From Cryptomeria japonica (lineage: Eukaryota > Streptophyta > Pinopsida > Cupressales > Cupressaceae), in the NCBI RefSeq assembly GCF_030272615.1, contig NC_081409.1:616202755-616266754 (forward strand): a DNA stretch of 64,000 bases. Reading direction: 5' to 3'. A model generated the notes under the pieces. It was given only the letters and a program-made list of their open reading frames with translations, ran no database searches and had not been told where the DNA came from. Numbering within the stretch: position 1 is the first letter of the stretch; every line of letters begins with the position of its first letter. The position numbers and the translations under genes are program-made. Below are positions 10,571-20,802 of the stretch, piece after piece.

Positions 10571-12855
10571 AGAGGTGCTGAGCTATCCCGGGGGTCTCCG
10601 AAAGTTAGTTTTTGGCTTGTTTGATAGCATATTTGGTCCGTGTGAGTACTCCAAAGGGTTATGTAGATGTATTGGCATTTTCAGATGTGGTTATGATGTA
10701 TTTTTATCTCTTAAGATGCTTAATGTTCTTCGGTAAGAGGGTTCATGCCTTACCATTGAGGTGTTCCTATGCTATTTGACGCTCCGACGAGAGGGAGAAT
10801 GCCTCGCTGTTGAGGGAATTGGTTATGAGACTCTAGTGCGATGTGTTATGGCCTCATTGTTGAGTATATGATTCTATATGGATCTCTTTTATGGTTTGCA
10901 TTCATGATTGGCTTATCTTTGATGTTGCATTTGTGAAGGCCTTCTTTCTTGAGTTTGATTCATGAGTCCTCTTTGCTCAGTTACTGCTCAGTTTGTTGAG
11001 ATTATTATTGTATCTTTGTTGGCCTTCATGATGATGTTATATGTTTATTTGATATGTATTTCCATCCTATGGTCATGGTCCTTGGTAGGGAGAGTGTGCC
11101 CTTGCATGTGTGGACCAGGGTCTTGAGCATTAGGCCTCCAAGAGGGTGTCTAGACTTATTGGAACCACATGAAGGGTTTGATGTAATTGCACGTGATAAC
11201 ATAAATAATTGATTAGTGGGTTTTGGGTATTATAATTTCACTAAACAAGATAATAATTAATTGTGTGCCCCTCATAGCCCTAGAGGCGTGCACGCTCAGG
11301 ATGAGTTTGGGAAGACCGTTGTAGCGGTAAATCAATCTCTCTTGAATGGCTCAAAGGTTGAGATGGTTTCACATGTCTATCAGGGTGAGGTTTGGCCCCT
11401 TCTATTGTAAGGATAGCATGTGATGACACTCCGTCCCTACATGAGTCCATTGTCCATATGCTTTGCTTTATTAATTGTTCCTCTGGAGGGTCTCTTGATG
11501 ATTTCAGCCTTGTGTTGCAGCTCTGTGTTGTGATCTCTTGTTGGAGTCTTGATGTATCCTTTGGGTTGATAGGTGTCAGCTTAGGTCATGAGTGTGAGTT
11601 GGAACCTTTGTCATCTCCTAGCACGGGGGGTGGTTCCTTGATTGGTTCCAGATGGCCGGGTGGTTGATTGCCTTCTTCCATTGGGATACTCTCCTTGGTG
11701 TTGCGTGCATGGATTGGGTTCTCCATGAGATTGCATTTTGGAATTGGTTTCCTATGTTCGTGAAAGACGACATTGAATGATAATGAAATATGTATGTAAA
11801 ATAAATGATTTATTCTTATATATTGTACTATCATGTATTTGAGAAGGAAGTTGTAATAGGACTTGATGTTGGAATTAGGTATATATCTACGGTAATTTCA
11901 TGATGTAAAAGATGCTTGTTATGAGTTTAAAGTAATCATGTGAATGAAATAGTTTATTTGTACTTGAATTGTATTACATTCATGTGATGGATAGTATTAT
12001 GTTATGCTATAGAATGAATGGTAGTAAAATGGAATGAATGGCATTGATCTATACTTGAGTATCTAGGTGTTCATTGACACTAAAGATTAAATGATTGGTA
12101 TAAAGTTTTAATAAAGTATACTGTGTGTTTAGAACTTTTCATAGTAGACAATGATGACTTGACTAAGTAAAAGATTAAGAATCTTTGTGTTAAGTATCTA
12201 AATGAAATGAAGAAGGAATATGATGTAGAGGTTAGGAAGAATGCTTGATGTTTCTTTGATGTATAGAATGATTAATATGTAAAATGTGCCTATGGGTTTA
12301 ATGTGATTGTGAATATGGATAGTATTCTTGATGAGATGTATAATGGCTGCAATTAAGGAAATGAACAAGTCCTATATGAATAAGAAGGATAACTACATTT
12401 AGATTCATGATGCATTAAGTGATTGTAGAATCAAGATGCTACTTAGACACATTTGATTAGTGTTATAAACAGAACTTAAGGAAATGTAATGTGATGAGTT
12501 ATGCATATGTAATAATGTTGCATGGAAAATAATTAGTTATATGCATATGATCTGCTAGATAAGTGTTATGTTTAGATGATGTGCAGTAGTGACATTAATA
12601 TACCCTATGGAGTGGTTATGTTTGTGAGAGTATGTTTGGAGATAAGTTGATACTTAAATGAAATTGTCCACTTGTGTAATTTAATTTTATGGTTATGTAC
12701 ATGTTGTTTCATGTGATCTTGAAAATAGTTAATGTTGCATTGATGTATGATGGTGATAACTTAGAGTAATGGATGTTTAATTTTTTTTTTTTATCTCCAT
12801 TGTTAGTAGATTTTAGGTTATTCCTCTAGGGTATTTTGGGGGGCATTACATCTAT

Positions 12856-13667
12856 CCTATATCACCTCAAAATGTCATGGTAGGGGTGATTTTGGTTAGT
12901 TGGATGATGACATATCCCCTAGATTGTTTGTGACTATTTTTCCTACAAAGGAAGTTAATCCTTTGGATGGTGATCCAAAGAAAGGTTTTAAAGATGTTGT
13001 TACATGTTGGGAGCCTATTTTTGGCAACCAAGATTTCCCCAATATACATGAAAAAGGTAAGGATCGTGATCCACCATCATGTCCTCATTTAAAATTTATT
13101 ACTGCATAGTTTGTAGTTAACATGTGGTTTTGTATTTATTTTGTCAAAGTTGTCCTTAGTGATGTCTAGTTTGAATTTTGGGATGTGGTCTCTTTCCACC
13201 TACCTTTTTTCTTCTTTTTAACATGGTGTACATTATTCTTATTATAAAGTAACATATTTAATACCAAATCATAAAGTAAACTATTAATATGATGACATGT
13301 TAACATTATGAATTATAATATAATATGTTCATATAACATACTCATGAAATTTATGTTTTTGTTTTATTCTGAACACATATTATGCTTAATTTTTTTAGTA
13401 TCTTAATCTAACTTTTCATATTTAATATTTACATTATTCAACTAAACAAATAAGAATAACATGAATATACCACAAATTCCTAAACATATAAAATACTTCT
13501 AACACTAAACTATAAATAATTGTGCTTTCATCCATTCAATAGCACTTGATTTATAATTTATAAAAGATGATTTCAAATTATTTGGTTGACCATTCTTGAG
13601 ACTTGGTTCACTTTCTTTTCTTGGTGTATTCTTTATCGAGGTATTCACATTGGTTGTTAACTATTGT
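12856..13667. repeat. R1 unit 2, right part
   Basis: R1 homology resumes straight after the large solo LTR and its tctat duplication, and runs to the start of unit 3 at the shared gattctttttatg block. The pieces of unit 2 total about 1335 bp, close to the 1387 bp of unit 1. Confidence 0.85.
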
Positions 13668-14895
13668 GATTCTTTTTATGGGTAGAAAGAAACCCTCAAG
13701 CATCTATTCTACTTTTATCCTAGAGCCCAAGTTGCTTTGAACTCGATTTATAACTCTTTTATCCATTGAATCCCAAGAATTTTTCTTGGTATATTATTCT
13801 TTTGGGGAAGTGGTCTAGACTTATTACTAAAATCAACTAAATATGGTACTCTTTCAATGTGGAAATAATATTCAAGATTCATAAAGATATAAATTTAACT
13901 ACATTCTTTTGAGACTCTAGTGATGTTCTCTATTTAGTTTATGCTAAATTTATGACTTGACTTCATGTTCTTTTATAAATTTAAATGTAATCTAATAGGG
14001 TTATCTTGAGGTTCCTCACTCATAGATGATGCCTGATCATTGAGGCAATATTTCCTACATGGTTGACCATGTCTTGTAGACCTCCCCCTCTCACAAGGAT
14101 CGATTCTCTTCATAAGGTCATTGGTCAAGTTGTAGTTGTAGTTCTCATGGTTATAACTACAATTCAAATGTTTCTTATAATTCTCCTCCACCGCAATGAA
14201 AAGCTAGTGGATAGTCTTGACACACTTGCCTATCCTATTTCACCTCAAAATGCCATGGTAGGGGTGATTTTGGTTGGTTGGATGATGACAAATCCCTAGA
14301 TTGTTGGTGGCTATTTTTCCTATAAAGGAAGTTAATCCTTTGGATGGTGATCCAAAGCAAGGTATTTTAAATTTCCCTAATAGACGTGAAAAAGGTAAGG
14401 ATCATGATCCATCACCACCTCTTCATTTCAAATTTTTTATTACACAGTTTGCAGTTAACATGTGGTTTTGTATTTATTTTGTCAATGTTGTCCTTAGTGA
14501 TGTCTAGTTTGAACTTTGGGATGCGATCTCTTTACACCCACCTTTTTCCTTCTTTTGAACATGGTGCACATTATTCCTTTTATAAAGTAACATATTTAAT
14601 ACCAAATCATAAAGTAAACTATTAATATGATGATAAGTTAACATTATGAATTATAATATAATATGTTGACATAATATACTCATGAAATTTATGTTTTTGT
14701 TTTATTCCGAACACATGTTATGTTTAATTTTTTAATATCTCAATCTAACTTTTCATATTTATATTTATATTATCCAACTAAACAAATAAGAATAACATGT
14801 ATATACCACAAATTCCAAAACATATAAAATACTTTTACCACTAAACTATAAATAATTGTACTTATCATCCATTTAATAGCACTTAATTTATAATT
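13668..14895. repeat. R1 unit 3 (3' truncated)
   Basis: Third tandem unit, with all the landmark blocks of unit 1. Homology stops after ttataatt at 14895, about 100 bp before a full unit would end. Confidence 0.85.
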
Positions 14896-15363
14896 AAACC
14901 ATGAAAGCAAAACAATATGGCAAACATTCAAAAGGAAAACAAACTTTACAATGGACGTCATTTTCTTAAACACGTGGCAGGAAACAGTTTTTTTAATCTT
15001 AAACTAAACCTCTTTACAATAATTCACACGTGCAAGTACAAAATATTTATCTTGGATTCGTTTTTTTGTCCATAATGTAAATGTAAATGTAAAGTTGTTT
15101 TATGATAAAAAAGAAATGTGGTGAGCGCATGCTTTCACATGTAAACCTAAACTTGAAGTTTTGCTGCATTTTAAAAGAAATTTTTGGATGAATGATACTG
15201 ATGTTGTTATATAATGATGTGTTTTTATTATACAAGGTTGTTTGTTTCAATTTGATGAATTTTTTTTGAGATTTAAATTTGGGATGGAAAATTTTGTGAA
15301 TCGATGTTGTGGTTTGTAAGGTTGATTGTAATTTTCATCAATGTGTTTAGGCGTGTAGAGATG
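14896..15363. other. No gene recognised
   Basis: A+T-rich sequence between the end of R1 and the chromovirus insertion. Only short non-codon-like frames are present. The atatg at 15364-15368 is the chromovirus target site. Confidence 0.5.
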
Positions 15364-15368
15364 ATATG

Positions 15369-15595
15369 TGTCACAACCCTCCTTTATCACTTTTGATTTA
15401 AATACAATTCTATCATATTTTTGGATAAGCTATTTAAATGATTGAATAAATGTTATAAAAAGAATGAAAATAATAATACACACACACTTGGAGAATATAA
15501 TTATTTTTATTTATTTATTTATTTTCTTCCCAATTATGACACATGTTGTAGGAAGAATAAGAAGCTTCTAGAGGATTCTCCACCACCTTGCATGT
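15369..15595 (+). repeat. 5' LTR remnant of chromovirus
   Basis: Collinear with 17092-17330 of the 3' LTR through ccaccttgcatgt, then switches to pol. The (AC)n tract is short here and longer in the 3' LTR (about 17201-17220). Confidence 0.9.
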
Positions 15596-15596
15596 G

Positions 15597-17018
15597 ATGG
15601 ATGAGCAAGGTCACGACCCATGGTATGAGCAAGTCAAATTGACATTAGAACATGATCCAACCAATCCTAAGATTGAAGGGTATACACTAGACGAAGATAA
15701 GTTGCTCCAATACAACAATAGAATCTATATTCCTAATTCAGGAGACTTAAGGGAAGTAGTCTTGTCTGAGGGCCACAATGTCCCTTATTCAGGGCACCCA
15801 GGAGTTAACAAACTTTATGCAGATTTAAAGAAGTTATACTTTTGGCAAGGGATGAAGAATGACATAGTCAAGTATGTGGCTAAATGTTTGGAGTGTCAAA
15901 GAGTAAAGGCATATCATAGACATCCAGCTAGATTATTACAGTTACACGATGTACCTCAACACAAGTGGCAAGTTATTAGCATGGATTTTGTGCAAGGGTT
16001 GCCCATGTCACCTTTTAGGCATGATACAATAATGGTGGTAATTGACAAACTCACTAAGGTGGCACATTTTATATCAGGGAATCTAACGGATGATGCACCT
16101 ACCTTGGCTAGGTGCTTTGTTAAGGAAATATTTAGGTTGCATGGAATACCAAAGAAAATCATATCAGATAGAGATGCTAGATTCACTTCAAGGTTTTGGA
16201 CCACTCTTCAATCAACTCTGGGAACTCAACTAAATTTTAGCACTGCATACAATCCTGAAACCGATGGTCAGACAGAAAGGACAAATCAAATTATGGAAGA
16301 CCTACTTCGCATGTACTGCATGGACTAACAGAGGAAATGGGAAGAGTACCTACCTCTAGTAGAATTTGCTTACAATAATACATATCAAACATCTTTGGGA
16401 ATGGCACCTTTCGAAGCATTGTATGGTAGACCATGTCGAACACCTTTGAGTTGGGATAGTCTTGAAGATAGAATAGTTATTGGACCAGATATGTTGAAGG
16501 AAATGGAAAGGAAAACTAAGGAAATTAGACAGAGATTGAAGGAAGCCTCAGATAGGCAGAAAAGTTATGCGGACAAAAACAGGGCACCAAGGGAGTTTGA
16601 GGTGGGAGAGAAAGTCTTCCTAAGGGTTAGGCCACACAAGAGTTCCATAAGGTTTGGGAAAAAGACCAAGCTTTCACCTCGTTATGTTGGACCTTATGAA
16701 ATATTGGAAAGGATTAATCCAGTTGCATACCGGTTGACCTTACCTCCCCAGTTGAGCTGAATCCATGATGTCTTCCATGTATCTCTTCTTAAAAAGTATG
16801 TACCTGATGAGAAACACATTTTGAATTGGGATGCTTTACAGGTCCAGGAAATGGGAGGAATAACGATAGAGCCATTCAAAATCTTGGAGAGGCGCTAGTG
16901 CCAGCTGCACAACAGAGAGGTTGATCAGTGTAAAGTACAATGGAACCAATATGATGAAAGGAATGCCACGTGAGAGGATACTAAGGATATGCAACAGTTG
17001 TTTCCTTTTTTGTTTTAA
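15597..17018 (+). pseudogene. Chromovirus pol fragment: integrase and chromodomain
   Basis: The 5' part of pol (protease, RT, RNase H) is deleted, so the natural start is absent. The fragment opens just before the integrase zinc finger (a His pair, then CLEC). The catalytic core keeps all three acidic positions: Asp in MDFVQG, Asp in ISDRDARF and Glu in DGQTERTNQ. The GPY/F module is seen at YVGPYEILER. The last ~50 codons match a chromodomain (EPFKILERR...KVQWNQY), which in this group tethers integration to chromatin. Stops in the single frame fall at 16326-16328, 16758-16760, within the chromodomain at about 16897, and near 16972. All four can be explained by C-to-T or G-to-A change of Gln, Arg or Trp codons. 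The product would be inactive. Confidence 0.9.
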
Positions 17019-18009
17019 TCATGAACTATAGACTCTTTTGGATGTGTTCAATAAGTGCATCAGGACGATGCACAAATTAAGGAGGGGAGGATGTCACAAC
17101 CCTCCTTTATCACTTTTGATTTAAATACAATTATATCATATTTTTGGATAAGCTATTTAAATGATTGAATAAATGTTATAAAAAGAATGAAAATAATAAT
17201 ACACACACACACACACACACTTGGAGAATATAATTATTTTTATTTATTTATTTATTTTCCACTCCCAATTATGCCACATGTTGTAGGAAGAATAAGAAGC
17301 TTCTAGAGGATTCTCCACCACCTTGCATGTAACTCCCCCACTAAGTTTAATCAATTTGCATGAAGTCCAATATTGGAAAAGAATCTCCTTTTTAATTAAA
17401 TTTTCTAGATAGTGGAATGGAGGGATTTTTTCTTAAAAAATTGCATGCAAGTTTCAAAGAAGGAAGTTGATTATGTTTTGAAGGAAATTTCCCAAGTTTT
17501 AGAAGTAGATCTTCTTTGGTAGTCTCATTTTCATTGCAGGAATTTTGAGTTGTTGTTTGAAGGATTTCTCTCAAGTTGCAAGGAAGGATCATAAGGATAG
17601 CTAGTGGATTCAACATCAAGCTTGATAAACCAGGTTCTCTCATTGCTTTTTTTTACATTCACTTATGAGGAATTCGTAATATCAAAAATATAGTTATAGA
17701 TCTTCCTTTATATAAAGAATTTTTTTTATATATTAGATTGTAAATCTTTTATTTAGGGATAAACAATAATGATAATGCTTTCATATAGTGCATGTAAAAG
17801 AAAGTTTATTTATTTATTTTATTTCCCTTAAGAAAATATGCACATGATCTTGCTTTTTGTTTTTTTCCAAAGATTTTAGCAAAAAGAAAATCATATTCCT
17901 TTATTTGTTTAAATCTTTTTTTTTGAGATTAATTCTTCCCTGTGTGATTTGAATCTTTATTCCTTCCCTCTAATTCATCTCTCTGGTTCTTCGAATGGAA
18001 ATCTGAATC

Positions 18010-18260
18010 TCATTCTTTAATCTCTCTGTGATTATTTTAAATCTCTCTATGAGTATTCTCTCTATGATTATTTTAAATCTCTGTGTGATTATTTTAAATC
18101 TCTCTGTGAGTATTTTAAATCTCTCTGTGATTATTAGTTAAATAAATCTCCCTGTGAGTTGAACAAGATCTCTTGGTGAATTCTAGAAATAAACAATCTT
18201 CCTATGAATACTCGAAATAAACAATCTCCCTGTGAATACTGGAAATAAACTCTCAAACCC
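18010..18260. repeat. ctctctgtgatta minisatellite in LTR
   Basis: About ten imperfect copies of aaatctctctgtgattatttt, later grading into aataaacaatctccctgtgaa units. Confidence 0.75.
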
Positions 18261-18599
18261 CCTGTGTGAGCTTTGTATAAACATCTGCCTACTTCTTGAT
18301 AATTGGAGCAAATTATTCTCTGTTTATTTTATTTCTCTGTTACACTTTCATCCCTGGAATTGAATTGTTATTCTCACTCTTACATTAATATTTTCTTTAT
18401 ACACATACCTGTTTATGTATTCTCCTTTTATGCAATTTAATATTCTGGAAATTTAAGCCACACACATATATATACCTATTAAATTTATATCATGCGAAAG
18501 GAATATAGTAAATGTTCAAGGTAAAATTTTAATATAAATATAAAAATAAAGATAAAGCATGGCATTCGGAAATTATTCTGAACATGCCTTGGGCTTCGT

Positions 18600-18740
18600 G
18601 CAGGCTAAGGTAACCACTCGAGGGGGGGGGGGTAGTGGTACCCTCCACTACCCCTGCGGCCACTGTCGGGAGGGCCCCTCCACTCTGCGGGTCTGCACCT
18701 GCAGGACCACAAGGGTGATGGGACCCGTGGGTCCCCACTC
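18600..18740. other. G+C-rich patch in LTR
   Basis: An abrupt ~140-bp G+C-rich island in an A+T-rich LTR. It contains a run of ten G, a ggtaccctccactacccc block partly complementary to gggtagtggtacc just upstream, and ctgcacctgcag. It could be a structured part of the transcript or the promoter core; nothing proves either. Confidence 0.5.
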
Positions 18741-20389
18741 CCCTTTTTCATTAAATAGGATTTGCATTTGTTGTATTTTTTTTTAGTTTTTGAAAATTAA
18801 AAAAAAGGGAAATCCGTTTATTTAATTAGTTTTTTATATATACAATAATTTGCAATTTTAAGTTTAACTTAGAAGAATTTATGAATAGTTGAGATCATTG
18901 TGTAGTTAAATTCATAATTAAATTATGTCTAGTAAATCTACAATTAATTTATCTTTAGTGAATTTCATAATCGTCAATTATATTATATCAAATTTTATAA
19001 TTAGAGCTATTCAATCTATTTAAGATCCATTGGGGCACTTAGTTGACACCTACCAATAAATTTATAACTACGTTTGAACCAAATGTCTAAGCTAAGTTCA
19101 ATTTTTGGTACTAGTGACTTTATAAATGATTATTCTTGCATGTAACTTACACTACCCTCGCTTCATACAATTTCTTATACATTAATTACATTTATTGACG
19201 TTTTCGTCTCCATGCAAGTTATGCGTTTAATTCTTAATATGCAAGTTTCATAATTGTCATTATTATGCAAGTTATGTTTCAAGTTTCGAATAATAAATAA
19301 TTTTAGTTCTGATTTTTATTCCGCGAAATTCATCAAGTAGTTTTTTTTCAATTAATTAAGTTTTGCAATGTCTAAATTTTGCATGTTCAAGTCATAATCA
19401 TTTTCAAGCATGATGTTTATCATAAGCTAGAAAATTAAACAAAGGAAGTTGGAAAACCAAAACCTAGCAGCGTTTGATATATACAGTGCCTATGAGTCAT
19501 GCTTATGAGTAATGCCGTCATGTTGAACTACTACTCTTAACGCCTAATAAAGCTACATCAACGACGTCTATGGCATTGTCCCTATAAATCATCGAGGAGT
19601 AATAAGGGACACTTGGAAGTTAAAATCCAAGGGGCGGGTAATCCCCCTTGGATCGATATTTTAATAAGATAATTCTAAAATGATCTTTCATCCGCTAAGT
19701 TAAACCATAGTAAACTCCTATAGGGATGTTGAGTGAAATGCTTTTATGAAATTGTTTTAATCTCGAAGATTCGTTGTCAATTGACAATTGGTCAAGGGTG
19801 ACGCTTATGATAGGTAATAGGATGTAGTTGTTTTAGGCCACAAACAATAGGCCATCTTGAGCCTTTGTTTAAGCGCTACCACCGTGGGTAGCAACCATAG
19901 AGAAACTATCTGGGACATTGACCCTAGAAAGGGTTGCATACCCACTAATTAGTTTACATCAAACCATAGAGTAGAAAATAGAACTACATACTTTACGCCT
20001 TGATCATGTGCCGAAGCAGGTATGTAGGCAGTCTTGGGATGGAGTTTTCCCTCCTACTCAGGCGTTCGTGGGTGGGGTCTAGGCTTGGTAAAAGAAAGAT
20101 TGAGTAAGAATCATATTTTGAAAGATAAGATAATTAAATTGGAAAAAGTAATTCAATGCATACTCGGAAGGAATCCCGTATGGATTCGCTTGACTTCCCG
20201 AGGCTTTAAGCCAAATTCTGAGGCGGAATTCAAGCTTGTATTATGTTATTTAATTACTCCTAAGGACGGCGACCTCGGTGCACTTATGTTAGAAGAGTGT
20301 AGTACTTAGTGAGTGGCTCAGGACCCGAATGGTCTCAATGAGTTTAAGTCTCTAGCCAGGGCACCTCCTATCCCGATTGGATAGATGCC

Positions 20390-20710
20390 TACCTCGTATG
20401 GGTAGATGCCTATCCCATATTGGATAGATGAAATCTTATGTCCTGTATGGACCGATGCCTACCCCGTACGGGTAGATGCCTATCCCATATTGGATAGATG
20501 AAATCTTATGTCCCGTATGGACCGATGCCTACCCTGTATGGGTAGATGCCTATCCCGTATGGACCAATGCCTACCCCGTATGGGTAGATGCCTATCCCGT
20601 ATTGGATAGATGAAATCTTATGTCCCGTATGGACCGATGCCTAACCCATATGGTTAGATGCTCATCCCAGATGGATGAATGCCTAATCCAAATGGATGGA
20701 TGCCCAAAGT
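20390..20710. repeat. gatgcctaccccgtatgg minisatellite in LTR
   Basis: About fifteen copies of an 18-22-bp unit, in alternating forms (gatgcctaccccgtatgg and gatgcctatcccatattgg), arranged as a higher-order repeat with an inserted gatgaaatcttatgtcc segment recurring three times. It ends ~85 bp before the LTR end. Confidence 0.85.
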
Positions 20711-20802
20711 ATACAATTGAATCAAACACAAGGATTAAATTAAACAAAAAAAAAAGAATGGTCAATTTTGTTGAGCTAATTATGGTGGGTTATTACAATA
20801 TG

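Larger units (their letters stand above)
4387..12855. mobile_element. Long Ty3-type solo LTR, split by element A1
   Basis: The insertion runs 4392-12850, starting TGTAGTGCCCC and ending GGGCATTACA, and is flanked by a perfect duplication tctat (4387-4391 and 12851-12855). Removing it and one tctat restores continuous R1 homology. Without the nested element A1 (5483-10197) about 3.7 kb remains. No coding region or second copy of the ends is visible, so a solo LTR is the simplest reading. The length and the TGT...ACA ends resemble the chromovirus LTR at 17092-20797, but the sequences do not match. Orientation is not determined. Confidence 0.75.
17092..20797 (+). repeat. 3' LTR of chromovirus (3706 bp)
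   Basis: Runs from TGTCACAACC after the polypurine tract to TTATTACA before the duplication atatg. It holds an (AC)n tract, a ctctctgtga minisatellite (18010-18260), a short G+C-rich patch (18600-18740) and a gatgcctaccccgtatgg minisatellite (20390-20710). Small frames inside it show no family features. Confidence 0.85.
15364..20802 (+). mobile_element. Internally deleted Ty3 chromovirus
   Basis: The element is 15369-20797, with perfect 5-bp duplications atatg at 15364-15368 and 20798-20802. It begins TGTCACAACC and ends TTATTACA. Only the first ~227 bp of the 5' LTR remain, fused directly to the integrase end of pol (15597-17018). A polypurine tract (ggaggggaggatg, about 17081-17093) and a complete 3.7-kb 3' LTR follow. 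The LTR remnant and the 3' LTR differ by only a few substitutions plus an (AC)n length change, so insertion looks fairly recent. Integrase with GPY/F and a chromodomain place it among chromoviruses; a Tekay-like clade is a guess from the long LTR. Confidence 0.9.

Noticed and set aside
18529-18786. Open frames over the G+C-rich patch
   Set aside because: Short frames on both strands produced by low stop density in G+C-rich DNA, without similarity to any family.
20034-20309. 91-codon plus-strand frame in the chromovirus LTR
   Set aside because: Looks fairly codon-like but sits in the non-coding LTR with no homolog recognised. Too short to support.
20390-20710. CRISPR-like regular repeats
   Set aside because: Units are contiguous with no unique spacers, and it is an LTR minisatellite in plant DNA.
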